Notes under the pieces: generated by a model | Told to the model about the DNA's origin: nothing | The model's input: only the letters and a program-made list of their open reading frames with translations | Database searches by the model: none | In this document: one piece after another, positions 1-9,209 of the stretch | How positions within the stretch are numbered: position 1 is the first letter of the stretch | How the letters are laid out: each line of letters starts with the position of its first letter | Source: Magnetospirillum fulvum MGU-K5 | GTDB taxonomy: Bacteria > Pseudomonadota > Alphaproteobacteria > Rhodospirillales > Magnetospirillaceae | Assembly (NCBI RefSeq): GCF_000442515.1 | Contig: NZ_AQPH01000029.1 | Location: forward strand, 1-40,101 | Reading direction: 5' to 3' | Length of the DNA: 40,101 nt | Made by a program: the position numbers and the translations under genes

Positions 1-29
1 GCATAGCCCCCAAAGCCTCCTCCCCACCC

Positions 30-107
30 AAAGAAAAACCCCCACTGCCCGGACAGGCGGTGGGGGTTTTGACCTTCTACGGTGTTTAGGCCGCCAGCGA
101 CGGATAG
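30..107. repeat. 78-bp copy of the mutB 3' end plus terminator
   Basis: This stretch matches 13238-13315 in the same orientation with 5 mismatches in 78 positions (46, 74, 77, 78, 79). Read on the minus strand it contains the last codons of methylmalonyl-CoA mutase (YPSLAA then TAA) followed by the same G+C-rich terminator. Homology stops abruptly at both ends: positions 108 onward do not resemble upstream mutB, and 1-29 do not resemble the sequence beyond the mutB terminator. It therefore looks like a recombination or gene-loss scar, not a gene. It lies just downstream of prpC and probably supplies that operon's terminator. Confidence 0.85.
34..66 (-). terminator. Terminator downstream of prpC
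   Basis: Inverted arms at 39-49 and 56-66 form an 11-bp stem with one mismatch (position 46) and a 6-nt loop. On the minus strand it is followed by a run of five T. It is the first strong hairpin after the prpC stop codon, about 105 bp downstream. It is a copy of the perfect-stem terminator after mutB. Confidence 0.75.
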
Positions 108-171
108 TGTCCTCGCCAGCCGTTGAAGCCTTGTTGTCGCTCTTGCGTTCCGAGGTGGCGAGGGTGTTCGC

Positions 172-1314
172 CTAACCGGCCAGACGCGAGGCTGGGGCGG
201 GCACGGCGCGCTGATCGGTTCCGCTATAGGCACTGAGCGGGCGGATCAGCGCGTTGGACTCGATCTGCTCGATGATATGGGCGGTCCAGCCGGTTATCCG
301 GCTCATCACGAAAATCGGGGTGAACATCGGAATGTCGAATCCCATCAGGTAATAGGCCGGGCCGGTGGGGAAATCGAGATTGGGGTGGATGCCCTTTTCC
401 TCGATCATCGTCCGTTCCAGCGCATCGTACATCTCGACCCATTTCTGGCCGTGCTTCTTGGCGGCCATTGCCAGGAACGCCTGCTTCATAGTGGGGACGC
501 GGGAATCGCCGTGCTTATAAACCCGGTGGCCGAAGCCCATCACCTTGCGCCGGGTCGCCAAGGCGTCGCGCAGCCAGTCGCCAGCCCGGATCGGATCGCC
601 GATCTCCAGCATCATGTGCATCACCGCCTCGTTGGCCCCGCCATGCAGCGAGCCCTTCAGTGCGCCGATCGCGGCGGTGACAGCGCTGTAGATATCGGAC
701 AGGGTCGAGGTCACCACCCGGGCGGTGAAGGTCGAGGCGTTGAAGCTGTGTTCGGCATAAAGGATCAGCGACACCTCGAAGCAGCGTACTGTTTCGGGTT
801 CGGGAACCGCGCCAAAGCACATGTAAAAGAAGTTCTCGGCAAAACCCAGCGCCGGGTCGGGCGGGATGGGGTCGAGACCGCGCCGACGGCGGTAATCGAA
901 CGCGACCACCGTCGGCAGCTTGGCCATCATCGTCAGCGCCTTGACCAGATTGGCGCGGGGATCGTTGTTTTCCGAAGACGGGTCCTCGGCCCCCAACGCA
1001 CTGATCGCGGTGCGCAACGTATCCATCGGATGGCAGGTGTCGGGCAGACGGCCGAGCAGCGACAACATGCTGCGGCTAAGCGCACGCTGGGTCCGCTCCC
1101 GCTCCATGAAGCGGCGAAGCTGGTCGGCATTGGGCAGATCCCCATGCCAGATCAGATAGGCCACCTCTTCAAAGCAGCAATTAGCCGCCAGATCCTGGAC
1201 CGGATAGCCGCGATAGGTCAGCGAATTGCTGTCCTCCATCACCTTCGAGATCGCGGTGGTATCGACCACCACACCGGCCAGACCTTTGCGAATTTCGACA
1301 TCCTGGGCGTTCAT
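172..1314 (-). CDS. prpC: 2-methylcitrate synthase
   Basis: This 380-residue citrate-synthase-family enzyme condenses propionyl-CoA with oxaloacetate to 2-methylcitrate in the cytoplasm. The catalytic triad is visible: His224 in HGGANE, His263 in GFGHRVYK and Asp314 in PNLDFPTG. The stretch LYAEHSFNASTFTARV is typical of PrpC and short bacterial citrate synthases. Assignment to PrpC over GltA rests on length, the PrpC-like N-terminus (LAGVVVDTTAIS, YRGYPVQDLA) and the position directly after prpD and prpB. The ATG is preceded by AGGGAGG at suitable spacing, and 22 bp separate it from prpB, so it is the last gene of the operon. Residual citrate synthase activity is common in this family. Confidence 0.95.
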   Translation of the reverse strand: MNAQDVEIRKGLAGVVVDTTAISKVMEDSNSLTYRGYPVQDLAANCCFEEVAYLIWHGDLPNADQLRRFMERERTQRALSRSMLSLLGRLPDTCHPMDTLRTAISALGAEDPSSENNDPRANLVKALTMMAKLPTVVAFDYRRRRGLDPIPPDPALGFAENFFYMCFGAVPEPETVRCFEVSLILYAEHSFNASTFTARVVTSTLSDIYSAVTAAIGALKGSLHGGANEAVMHMMLEIGDPIRAGDWLRDALATRRKVMGFGHRVYKHGDSRVPTMKQAFLAMAAKKHGQKWVEMYDALERTMIEEKGIHPNLDFPTGPAYYLMGFDIPMFTPIFVMSRITGWTAHIIEQIESNALIRPLSAYSGTDQRAVPAPASRLAG

Positions 1315-1336
1315 TGACGGGCCTCCCTGTTTTTCT

Positions 1337-2230
1337 TTAGATGTGGAAATTGAAAATGCCGGAATCGAACCGGTTATAATCCTCGTAGCCGAGCAGTTCG
1401 TAGAGGCGGGCGCGGTGCTGCATCCGGTCGAGGATGCTGTCCTGGCTTCCCTCGATCTGAAGGGTCTTCAGGCCCATTTCAGCCGCTCCCATCGCGAGGC
1501 GCAGCAGGGTGACCGGATAGATCACCATGTTGATCCCCAGATTTTGCAGCGTGCGGGCCGACAACAGCTTCGACTTGCCGAACTCGGTCATGTTGGCCAG
1601 CAACGGCGCGGGAATGGCGCGGCGGAACGCTTCGAACTCGCGTTCGTCGGCCATCGCTTCGGCGAAGATCATGTCGGCCCCGGCGTCAAGATAGGCCTTG
1701 GCCCGCTCGATCGCCGCGTCCAGCCCCTCGATGGCGCGGGCATCGGTGCGAGCGCACAGCACGAAATCGGGATCGCGCCGGGCCGAGGCGGCTGCCTTGA
1801 TCCGCCGTACCATCTCGGCGGTCTCGACCACCGCCTTGTTATCAAGGTGGCCGCACCGCTTCGGGTTGACCTGATCCTCGATGTGGCATCCGGCCAGTCC
1901 CAGGTCTTCCAGCATCCGGATGGTGCGGGCGGCGTTCATCGGCTCGCCGAACCCGGTATCAACGTCGATCAGGCTGGGGAGGTCGGTGACGCGGGCGATC
2001 TGGTGGCCGCGCTGCGACACTTCGGACAGGGTGGTCAGTCCGATATCGGGCAGACCGAGGTCGGCCGACAGCACCGCACCGGAGATGTAGATTCCGTCAA
2101 AGCCCTGTTCCTCGATCAGCATCGCCGTCAGCGGCGAAAACGCGCCGGGAAAGCGTTGTAGCTTGCCCGAGGTCAGACCGGAGCGGAACGCCTGCCGCTT
2201 TTCCTTGGGCGTAGACGTGGCGTGCAACAT
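1337..2230 (-). CDS. prpB: 2-methylisocitrate lyase
   Basis: A 297-residue member of the isocitrate lyase/PEP mutase superfamily that cleaves 2-methylisocitrate to pyruvate and succinate, the last step of the methylcitrate cycle. The signature KRCGH (residues 124-128, nucleophile Cys126) and the metal-binding stretch IDVDTGFGEP near residue 90 are intact. The length matches PrpB (about 295) rather than isocitrate lyase (over 400). The start codon overlaps the prpD stop in a TGATG arrangement, so translation is probably coupled. Two-gene neighbourhood with prpD and prpC makes the call firm. Confidence 0.95.
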   Translation of the reverse strand: MLHATSTPKEKRQAFRSGLTSGKLQRFPGAFSPLTAMLIEEQGFDGIYISGAVLSADLGLPDIGLTTLSEVSQRGHQIARVTDLPSLIDVDTGFGEPMNAARTIRMLEDLGLAGCHIEDQVNPKRCGHLDNKAVVETAEMVRRIKAAASARRDPDFVLCARTDARAIEGLDAAIERAKAYLDAGADMIFAEAMADEREFEAFRRAIPAPLLANMTEFGKSKLLSARTLQNLGINMVIYPVTLLRLAMGAAEMGLKTLQIEGSQDSILDRMQHRARLYELLGYEDYNRFDSGIFNFHI

Positions 2231-3732
2231 CAGAAGATTCCCCTGCTGGCTGGCGTCCCCAGACGGGACGGATCGACGGTGAAGCTCAACCCACCCAACT
2301 CACCGGCACCGAGGTCGGGCAGATTCTGGACATGGGCGAGAAAGCGGTCCTGCTCGGCGTCCGGGACAATGCCCTCGGCCAGGGTGCGGAACTTGGCGAT
2401 GTACTGGTCACGGCCGAACGGGCGTGCCCCCAGCGGATGAGCATCGGCAACCGCGAGTTCGTCTTCGATGATGCTGCCGTCCTTCATCACCACCACCACC
2501 CGGCCTCCGAACGCCTTTTCGCCGGGGTCGCTCGAATGATAGCGCTGGGTCCAGGCGGATTCCTCGATAGTGCGGATCTTGTGCCACAGCCGCACCGTGT
2601 CGGGCCGGGCGGCCCGCTCGGGGGCGTAAGACCGTTCGTGGTGCCAGCCGCCATCCTGCAACGCCACCGCGAAAATATACATGATCGAATGGTCGAGTGT
2701 TTCGCGGCTGGCGGTCGGGTCCATCTTCTGCGGATCGCGGGCACCGGTGCCGATCACATGATGGGTGTGATGGCTGGTATGGATCACGATGCTGTCGACC
2801 TGCTCGAAATCGCCGATGCGCGGGCCCAGGCGGCGGGCGAGATCGATCAACGCCTGGCTTTGATATTCCGCCGAATATTCCTTGGTGTAGGTGTCGAGAA
2901 TCGCCCGCTTGGTCTCGCCCGGCTCGGGCAGGGGCACCCAATACTCGGCCTTGGGGCCATCCAACATCCAGGCGATGAAGCCGTCTTCGCCCTCATAGAT
3001 CGGCGAGGGGGCGCCTTCACCCCGCATCGCCCGGTCGATTGCTTCGACCGCCATCTTCCCCGCGAACGCCGGAGCATAGGCTTTCCAGCTCGAAATCTCG
3101 CCCTTGCGCGACTGACGGGTTGTGGTGGTGACGTGCAGCGCCTGCTGCACCGCCTGGAAGATGACCTCGGTCGGCAGGCCGAGCAGGGTACCGATCCCCG
3201 CCGCCGCCGACGGTCCCAGATGGGCGATATGGTCGATCTTGCGCTTGTGCAGGCAGATGCCCTTGACCAGATCGACCTGAATTTCATAGCCGGTGGCGAT
3301 GCCCCGGATCAGATCGGCCCCGCTGCGGCCGCAATGCTGGGCCACCGCCAGGATCGGCGGGATATTGTCGCCGGGATGGGAATAATCGGCGGCGAGGAAG
3401 GTGTCGTGGAAGTCGAGTTCGCGCACCGCGACCCCGTTGGCCCAGGCGGCCCAGTCCGGTGACACCCGCCGCTCGGGAGACAGACCGAACAGGGTCGCAC
3501 CGGGGGCATGGGGATGGGCCAGCGCCTGGGACCGGGCATTGATGACCGGACGACGCGCCAGCGAGGCGGCGGCGACGGCGGCATTGTCGATGATCCGGTT
3601 GACGATCATCGCGGCGACATCCGTCTCGACCGCGACCGGATCGGCGGCGGTTACGGCGATCTTCCACGCCAGGTGATCCTCGCGCCGCAAGGGCTCTTCG
3701 GATCGGTAGGATCTGACCAGATGGGTCTTCAT
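2230..3732 (-). CDS. prpD: 2-methylcitrate dehydratase
   Basis: A 500-residue MmgE/PrpD-family protein that dehydrates 2-methylcitrate to 2-methyl-cis-aconitate. Conserved features include [10 protein letters not shown] and the following [13 protein letters not shown] near residue 120, and [18 protein letters not shown] in the middle. The usual family length is about 480-500. The ATG at 3732 shares its first base with the TGA of the upstream thioesterase gene; a GTG one codon earlier (3735) is an alternative. AGGA lies about 6 nt upstream. Because PrpD is present, no AcnD/PrpF pair is needed; rehydration to methylisocitrate would rely on an aconitase encoded elsewhere. Confidence 0.95.
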   Translation of the reverse strand: MKTHLVRSYRSEEPLRREDHLAWKIAVTAADPVAVETDVAAMIVNRIIDNAAVAAASLARRPVINARSQALAHPHAPGATLFGLSPERRVSPDWAAWANGVAVRELDFHDTFLAADYSHPGDNIPPILAVAQHCGRSGADLIRGIATGYEIQVDLVKGICLHKRKIDHIAHLGPSAAAGIGTLLGLPTEVIFQAVQQALHVTTTTRQSRKGEISSWKAYAPAFAGKMAVEAIDRAMRGEGAPSPIYEGEDGFIAWMLDGPKAEYWVPLPEPGETKRAILDTYTKEYSAEYQSQALIDLARRLGPRIGDFEQVDSIVIHTSHHTHHVIGTGARDPQKMDPTASRETLDHSIMYIFAVALQDGGWHHERSYAPERAARPDTVRLWHKIRTIEESAWTQRYHSSDPGEKAFGGRVVVVMKDGSIIEDELAVADAHPLGARPFGRDQYIAKFRTLAEGIVPDAEQDRFLAHVQNLPDLGAGELGGLSFTVDPSRLGTPASRGIF

Positions 3733-4139
3733 CACGCGTCCTTGTTGGTTAACGGAATCGGAGCGGCGACAACGGGAACGGGGCGGCCATCGGCATCGAC
3801 CGCGACCATCGCGAAACAGCCCTGGATGGCGAGGCAGCGTTCGCCACTGACCGGGGATTCGGCGTGCATCTCGACCGCGACGGTCATCGAACTGCGACCG
3901 ATCCGTTCGACCCGGGCGACCAGTTCGACCATCTGGCCGACCTTGACCGGGACGCGGAAATCGATCCGCTCGGACGCCGCCATCACCACCGCATGACGGG
4001 CGGCGCGGGTGGCGGCGACAAAGGCCGCCTTGCCCATCAGATTGAGTGCGGTGCCGCCGAACAGGGTGCCGTAATGGTTGGCCTGTTCGGGAAAGATCAT
4101 TTCCACGAACCGGCTTTCGGGAAATCCGGGAAGAGCCAC
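3732..4139 (-). CDS. Hotdog-fold acyl-CoA thioesterase, first gene of the prp operon
   Basis: A 135-residue protein of the single-hotdog acyl-CoA thioesterase family (YciA/BACH-like). The signature [14 protein letters not shown], with the conserved Asn-His-x-Gly-x-x-Phe-Gly-Gly core, lies near the N-terminus, followed by the helix containing [14 protein letters not shown] chose a GTG start at 4139 because AAGGCGGTGA, one mismatch from the ideal ribosome site, sits just upstream; the frame stays open further up, but an ATG at 4190 has no ribosome site and longer versions would run into the divergent regulator gene. It overlaps prpD by one base, so it belongs to the propionate operon. The substrate is unknown; hydrolysis of surplus propionyl-CoA or methylcitryl-type CoA esters is an inference from context only. 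Confidence 0.85.
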   Translation of the reverse strand: MALPGFPESRFVEMIFPEQANHYGTLFGGTALNLMGKAAFVAATRAARHAVVMAASERIDFRVPVKVGQMVELVARVERIGRSSMTVAVEMHAESPVSGERCLAIQGCFAMVAVDADGRPVPVVAAPIPLTNKDA

Positions 4140-4292
4140 GCCGTCACCGCCTTTGCCTAAAAGAGGGGGCTTGCCGCCCGCCCTGAACATTTGCAATTCT
4201 ACGCATCCCGGAACGGCGCATAACCCCTGAAAAGGCGGAGATTTGCGAGCGAACTTCCGGGCTGTTGCGAAGATTGCGAAGGATCGTGGTGA
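4140..4292. promoter_or_regulatory. Divergent prp operon/mccR control region with TTGC(A/G)A boxes
   Basis: This 150-bp divergent region contains four TTGCRA boxes: TTGCAA at 4191, TTGCGA at 4243, and TTGCGAA at 4265 and 4274. The last two form a direct repeat with 9-bp periodicity immediately upstream of the regulator gene. Regulators of the ScfR family (RamB, PccR, MccR) are known to bind TTTGCAAA-like half-sites, so these are candidate operators for the neighbouring regulator. Site function is inferred. Confidence 0.5.
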
Positions 4293-5720
4293 ATGCGGAA
4301 GGCGTATATGGGCGCGCGGTTGCAGCGCCTGCGCGAGGAACGGGGAATGACCCAGGCGACGCTGGCCCGCACGCTGGGGTTGTCGCCCAGCTACCTCAAC
4401 CAGCTTGAACGCAACCAGCGTCCATTGACCGTTCCGGTGCTGCTGAAGATCAATGCAACGCTGGGAATCGATGTCCAACTGTTCTCGGAAGACGAAGAGG
4501 CGCGGCTGATCGCCGATCTGCGCGAGGCGCTGGCGGACTCGGGCACCGGCGAAACGATCCCGCTCGGCGACATCAAAAGCCTCGCCACCGGATTACCGAC
4601 GATTGGACGTGCCCTGGTCGCGTTGCACCAGCGTGGCCGGGCCACCGACGACCGTCTGGTTGCCTTGGCCGCCAGCCTGGGCGCTCCGGCCGATCAGTTG
4701 ACGGCAACGGCGCGTCCGGCGATGCCGTATGAAGCGGTTCGCGACTATTTTTACGACCGCCACAACCATGTCGCGGAACTGGACGAAGCCGCCGAACAGC
4801 TCGTCGAAGCCTGCGGTTTGTCGATTGGGGCGATGGATGAAGGGCTGGAACGGCTGCTGTTCGATCGTCACCGCGTCCGCACCCAAATTCCGACAGACGG
4901 TGATCTGGCCCCCGGCGAGCATCGCCGCTTCGATTCCGATCAGCGGATTCTCCGGCTGGCCCGCTCGCTTCATCCGGGGCAGCGCGCCTTTCAGATGGCG
5001 ACACAACTGGCCTTTCTCGAACAGGCGGAGCTGATTGACCGGCTGACCGATTCGCCCCGTCTTTCGGGGAGCGAATCCCGCTCCCTGGCCCGGATCGGGT
5101 TGGCCAATTACTATGCCGGGGCGGTTCTGCTGCCCTATCGCGATTTCCTCGCCACAGCGGAGACGCTCCGCTACGACATTGATTTGCTCGGAGAACGGTT
5201 CGGGGTCGGCTTCGAAACGGTGTGTCACCGTCTCTCTACTCTGCAACGTCCGAATGCCCGTGGCGTGCCATTCTTTTTCGTCCGGGTCGATCGGGCGGGG
5301 AACATTTCGAAGCGCCAGTCGGCGACCGACTTCCACTTCTCTCGCGTTGGCGGCACCTGCCCACTGTGGAATGTCTATGAGGCGTTTGCCAGCCCCGACC
5401 GCGTTCTGACCCAATTGGCCCAGATGCCCGACGGCCGCACCTATCTGTGGATCGCCCGCACCGTGGCGCGTAATGCCGGCGGCTATGGCCGTCCGGGCAA
5501 GAGCTTCGCCATCGGCCTGGGCTGCGACCTGCGCCATGCCGGACGGCTGGTCTATGCCCGTGGGCTCGATCTGGCCGATCCCGCCGCCGCGATTCCGATC
5601 GGGGCGGGCTGCAAAGTGTGCGAGCGGCCATCCTGTCCGCAGCGAGCCTTTCCGCCGATCGGCCGGACCCTGCTGGTCGATGAGCGTCGCAGCCAGTTCG
5701 AGCCCTATCCGGCGGCATGA
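4293..5720 (+). CDS. mccR: XRE/ScfR-family regulator of the methylcitrate cycle (MccR-like)
   Basis: A 475-residue DNA-binding regulator. The N-terminus (about 10-65) is an XRE helix-turn-helix with MTQATLARTLGLSPSYLNQLE. The middle resembles the IrrE/ImmA-like domain of ScfR proteins, but LANYYAGAVLLPY lacks the metalloprotease HEXXH motif. The C-terminal domain ends with a cysteine cluster, GCKVCERPSCPQRAFPPIGR, conserved in short-chain fatty acyl regulators; in mycobacterial PrpR the corresponding region holds an iron-sulfur cluster. Relatives sense acyl-CoA and control prp or pcc/mut genes. Divergent placement against the prp operon supports an MccR role, though PccR-like control of mutAB 10 kb away is also possible. 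An alternative ATG at 4308 has a better ribosome site (GGAAGG). Confidence 0.85.
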   Translation: MRKAYMGARLQRLREERGMTQATLARTLGLSPSYLNQLERNQRPLTVPVLLKINATLGIDVQLFSEDEEARLIADLREALADSGTGETIPLGDIKSLATGLPTIGRALVALHQRGRATDDRLVALAASLGAPADQLTATARPAMPYEAVRDYFYDRHNHVAELDEAAEQLVEACGLSIGAMDEGLERLLFDRHRVRTQIPTDGDLAPGEHRRFDSDQRILRLARSLHPGQRAFQMATQLAFLEQAELIDRLTDSPRLSGSESRSLARIGLANYYAGAVLLPYRDFLATAETLRYDIDLLGERFGVGFETVCHRLSTLQRPNARGVPFFFVRVDRAGNISKRQSATDFHFSRVGGTCPLWNVYEAFASPDRVLTQLAQMPDGRTYLWIARTVARNAGGYGRPGKSFAIGLGCDLRHAGRLVYARGLDLADPAAAIPIGAGCKVCERPSCPQRAFPPIGRTLLVDERRSQFEPYPAA

Positions 5721-5730
5721 TCCCCAATAA

Positions 5731-5766
5731 AATCGGGGGACGGTGGTTTCCCTCCGCCCCCCGATT
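5731..5766. terminator. Bidirectional terminator between mccR and metE
   Basis: Arms at 5731-5743 and 5754-5766 pair over 13 positions with one mismatch, around a 10-nt loop. It lies between two convergent genes, 10 bp after the mccR stop, with an AT-rich flank on the left side that would give a U-rich tail to leftward transcripts. Confidence 0.7.
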
Positions 5767-5821
5767 CCTGCCAGCCCCCGCCGGATGCGTTCCCACCACC
5801 CGGCGAAGGCGGGCAATCCGA

Positions 5822-8104
5822 TCAGGCCAGTTCGGCCCGCAGGCGATGAGCCGCCTCGACCATGTTCACCAGCGAGGAAATCACCTCGCCCCACCCCCGC
5901 GTCTTCAGGCCGCAATCGGGATTGACCCACAGCCGCTCGGCCGGAATCCGCTTGGCCGCCAGTTCCATCAGGGCGACGATGTGATCGACCTCGGGAATGT
6001 TGGGCGAGTGGATGTCGTAGACGCCCGGACCGATTTCGTTCGGGTAGGCGAAATCGACGAAGGCGTCGAGCAGGTCCATATCCGAGCGCGAAGTCTCGAT
6101 GGTAATGACGTCGGCGTCCATCTCGGCAATCGACGCGATGATGTCGTTGAACTCGGAATAGCACATGTGGGTGTGAATCTGGGTTTCGTCGGCGATTCCG
6201 GCCGAGGTCAGGCGGAAGGCGGCTACCGTCCAGTCAAGATAGCTCTGCCAGTCGCGCCGCCGCAGGGGCAGGCCTTCGCGGAACGCTGCTTCGTCGATCT
6301 GGATGATGCGGATTCCCGCTTTCTCCAGATCAAGCACCTCGTCGCGCAACGCCAATGCAAGCTGCTGGCAGGTCACCGAGCGGGGCTGATCGTCACGGAC
6401 AAACGACCAGTTGAGCACGGTCACCGGCCCGGTCAACATGCCCTTCATCGGCTTCGTCGTCAGCGATTGGGCATGAACGGCCCAGGCAACTGTCATCGGC
6501 GCGGGCCTGGTCACGTCGCCATAGATGATCGGCGGCTTGACGCAGCGCGAACCATAGGATTGCACCCAACCGTTCTGGGTAAAGGCGAACCCGTCCAATT
6601 GTTCGCCGAAATATTCGACCATGTCGTTGCGTTCCGGCTCGCCGTGAACCAGGACGTCGAGGCCGATATCCTCCTGCTTGCGAACCACCAGGGCGATTTC
6701 ATCCTGCATCCGCTGGACGTATTCGGCCTCGGACAGAGTTCCGGCTTTGACGTCACGCCGTGCGGCGCGAATCGCGGCAGTCTGCGGGAACGAGCCGATC
6801 GTGGTGGTCGGGAACGGCGGCAGCTTCAGCCACGCTTTCTGCTTCGCCGCCCGCACCGGATAGGGCGACGTGCGATGTCGCATCGAGTCCGTCACCGCAT
6901 CCAGCCGCGCGGTCACCTCGGGGCGATGAAGGCGCGGCGATGCCCGCCGGGCCGCCAGCGCCTCGCGCGATGGACGCAGCAACTCGACCGCCGCAATCCC
7001 GCCCTGATCGAGCGCTTGTTTCAATGTCTGAAGCTCGTCCAGCTTCTGCGCGGCAAAGGCCAGCCACGAGCGAAGATCGGGCTCCAGCGCGGTCTCTTCC
7101 GCCAGATCGACCGGGACATGCAGCAACGAGCAGGACGGGGCCAGCCACAGCCGGTCGCCCAGCACACCCCGCATCAGCCGCACCCGCTCCAGCGCCGCGT
7201 CGAGATCGGTGCGCCAGATGTTGCGGCCGTCGATCAGTCCGACCGAAAGGATTTTCGGAGCATCAAGCCGGGCGGCAACCGCCTCGGCTTCGATTCCGCT
7301 CCGCACCGCGTCGATGTGGAGCCCATCGACCGGCAGATCAGCCGCGATCTTCAAGGCATCATCAAGCGGACCGAAATAGGTGGCCAGCAGAACCTTCAGT
7401 CCCTCGACCCGCAGCGCGGCATAGGTCGGAGCGTAAATGTCCTTCCAGGTCTGGGGCAGGTCGAGCGCCAGGGCCGGTTCGTCGATCTGGACCCAGTCTA
7501 CCCCCTGACGCTTCAGTTCGGTCAGGATGTCGCGATAGACCGGCAACAGCGCGGGCAGCAGATCAAGGCGGTCGAACGGTGCGCCCTTGACCTTGCTCAG
7601 CCACAGCCACGTCAGCGGACCGAGCAGAACCGGCTTGGCCTTGTGTCCCAACTCGGTTGCCTCGGCGACCTCGTCGAACAGTTTCTCCGAAGCCAGTCGG
7701 AACGTCTGTCCGGCATGAAGCTCCGGCACGATGTAATGGTAATTGGTGTCGAACCACTTGGTCATTTCGCAGGCGGATACCGGCACGCCACTCGGCGCAC
7801 GGCCGCGTGCCATCCGGAACATCGTGTCGAGATCGACCCGGTCGCCCGTCCAGCCAAAGCGCGGCGGCACCGCACCCAGCATCGCCGACAGATCAAGCAC
7901 ATGATCGTACCACGAGAAATCGCCGACCGTGACCATGTCGAGCCCCGATGCCGCTTGGCGGGCCCAGGCGGACGCACGCAGATCCCGTCCGGTCGCGGCC
8001 AGGGTCGCAGAATCGATCTCACCCTGCCAATAGCTTTCAACGGCCTTTTTCAGCTCGCGCCGGGGACCGATGCGCGGAAATCCGAGAACGTGACTGACGG
8101 TCAT
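5822..8104 (-). CDS. metE: Cobalamin-independent methionine synthase
   Basis: A 760-residue zinc enzyme transferring a methyl group from methyltetrahydropteroyl-triglutamate to homocysteine without B12. The N-terminal half starts with the typical [18 protein letters not shown]. The catalytic C-terminal half shows zinc ligands in HTHMCYSEF (His and Cys), a Glu in [14 protein letters not shown] and the final Cys in [13 protein letters not shown]. Length matches the E. coli enzyme (753). The start ATG is preceded by AGGGA. It is divergently transcribed from metR, its usual activator. No cobalamin riboswitch is evident in the short upstream region, although the window also encodes B12-dependent mutases. 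Confidence 0.97.
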   Translation of the reverse strand: MTVSHVLGFPRIGPRRELKKAVESYWQGEIDSATLAATGRDLRASAWARQAASGLDMVTVGDFSWYDHVLDLSAMLGAVPPRFGWTGDRVDLDTMFRMARGRAPSGVPVSACEMTKWFDTNYHYIVPELHAGQTFRLASEKLFDEVAEATELGHKAKPVLLGPLTWLWLSKVKGAPFDRLDLLPALLPVYRDILTELKRQGVDWVQIDEPALALDLPQTWKDIYAPTYAALRVEGLKVLLATYFGPLDDALKIAADLPVDGLHIDAVRSGIEAEAVAARLDAPKILSVGLIDGRNIWRTDLDAALERVRLMRGVLGDRLWLAPSCSLLHVPVDLAEETALEPDLRSWLAFAAQKLDELQTLKQALDQGGIAAVELLRPSREALAARRASPRLHRPEVTARLDAVTDSMRHRTSPYPVRAAKQKAWLKLPPFPTTTIGSFPQTAAIRAARRDVKAGTLSEAEYVQRMQDEIALVVRKQEDIGLDVLVHGEPERNDMVEYFGEQLDGFAFTQNGWVQSYGSRCVKPPIIYGDVTRPAPMTVAWAVHAQSLTTKPMKGMLTGPVTVLNWSFVRDDQPRSVTCQQLALALRDEVLDLEKAGIRIIQIDEAAFREGLPLRRRDWQSYLDWTVAAFRLTSAGIADETQIHTHMCYSEFNDIIASIAEMDADVITIETSRSDMDLLDAFVDFAYPNEIGPGVYDIHSPNIPEVDHIVALMELAAKRIPAERLWVNPDCGLKTRGWGEVISSLVNMVEAAHRLRAELA

Positions 8105-8240
8105 AGGACCATTCCCTAATACTGATAGTGAGTTGCGAGACAGGATGATATGAGTCAGCCGAACCTTGATTCAATCTCATAGTTTTCATGAAGATTATGA
8201 ATTTTTCTAACATTTGCCGACAGAGGGAAAGGTCGATTCG
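8105..8240. promoter_or_regulatory. metE/metR divergent control region
   Basis: This AT-rich (for the window) 136-bp gap separates divergent metE and metR. It contains a perfect 8-bp palindrome TTCATGAA at 8185-8192 followed by ATTATGAA, resembling the TGAA/TTCA half-sites of MetR operators, but an exact TGAA-N5-TTCA match was not found. MetR with homocysteine normally activates metE from this kind of region. No riboswitch structure was recognised. Confidence 0.4.
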
Positions 8241-9140
8241 ATGATCCTCGATACCCGCTATCTTCGCCTGATCGCTGCAATCGATGAAACCGGCAATCTG
8301 GCCCGCGCCGCCGATCGGCTGAACGTTACGCAATCGGCATTATCTCATCAGATCAAGACTTTGGAGCAAGGTTTGGGGCTCCCCCTGTTTCTGCGCAACA
8401 GCAAGCCGCTGCGTCTGACCGCCGCCGGGAGCAAAGTGTTGATGGTCGCGCTTAAAGTGCTGCCCGAGCTTCAGGAGCTTGAATCCGAATTGAAGCGAAT
8501 GGCCGAAGGTGAAACCGGTCGGCTCTATATCGCGATCGAATGCCACGCCTGTTTCGAATGGCTGTTGCCGGTGCTGGAAGGCTTTCGTCGTAAATGGCCC
8601 GAGGTCGAAGTCGATATCCGTTTGGGGGCCAGCTTCGATGCTCTGCCTGCGCTGCAACGGGGCGAGGTCGATCTGGTGGTGTCTTCCGATCCCGCCGACC
8701 AGAGCGATATCGCCTTTGAGCCGCTATTCGGCTACGAGGCGCTGGCGGTGATTCCTCCCGCTCATGCGTTGGCCGGTAAGCCTTTCCTCGTGCCCGAGGA
8801 TTTGGCGGGCGAAACCCTGATCACCTATCCGGTCGATCGCTCCCGCCTCGATGTGTTCACCTTGTTCCTCCGTCCTGCCGGAATCGAACCCGCCGCAGTG
8901 CGCCAGATCGAATTGACGGCGGTGATCCTGCTGCTGGTCGCCAGCCAGCGCGGCATTGCCGTTCTGCCCGATTGGGTGATCCGCGAAACCGGGCGGGAAA
9001 GCGGCCTTGCCGTTCGGCCCCTGACAGAAACCGGGCTGCGACGGACGTTGTTCGCGGCGGTGCGCAAGGGCGAAAGCGAAACCGCGTTCATGGCCGATTT
9101 CATTGCTATCGCCCGTATGCGCGGCGCGGCTACGGCATAG
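8241..9140 (+). CDS. metR: LysR-type activator of methionine biosynthesis
   Basis: A 299-residue LysR-family regulator. The N-terminal winged helix (residues about 4-62) includes ETGNLARAADRLNVTQSALS. The effector domain carries MetR-typical stretches IAIECHACFEWLLPVLEGF and YPVDRSRLDVFTLFLRPAGI, close to those of enterobacterial MetR. The start at 8241 (ATG) is preceded by AAAGG; a TTG at 8214 in the same frame is less likely because the LysR fold begins right after 8241. Divergent position against metE makes MetR the best assignment; homocysteine is the expected co-inducer. Confidence 0.93.
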   Translation: MILDTRYLRLIAAIDETGNLARAADRLNVTQSALSHQIKTLEQGLGLPLFLRNSKPLRLTAAGSKVLMVALKVLPELQELESELKRMAEGETGRLYIAIECHACFEWLLPVLEGFRRKWPEVEVDIRLGASFDALPALQRGEVDLVVSSDPADQSDIAFEPLFGYEALAVIPPAHALAGKPFLVPEDLAGETLITYPVDRSRLDVFTLFLRPAGIEPAAVRQIELTAVILLLVASQRGIAVLPDWVIRETGRESGLAVRPLTETGLRRTLFAAVRKGESETAFMADFIAIARMRGAATA

Positions 9141-9209
9141 AGTACGTCATCTCAAGACGGCCCATGCCGTACCGCATTTTTGCGAATACCGAGCCGTCCC
9201 ATCGCACGG

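Noticed and set aside
5717-8119. 800-codon plus-strand open frame opposite metE
   Set aside because: Antisense to metE with no recognisable motif; same GC-driven artefact as other long shadow frames (277-1317, 32888-34291, 27380-28966).
8105-8240. Cobalamin or SAM riboswitch before metE
   Set aside because: The gap is short and no B12-box or SAM-motif element could be found; MetR control explains the arrangement.
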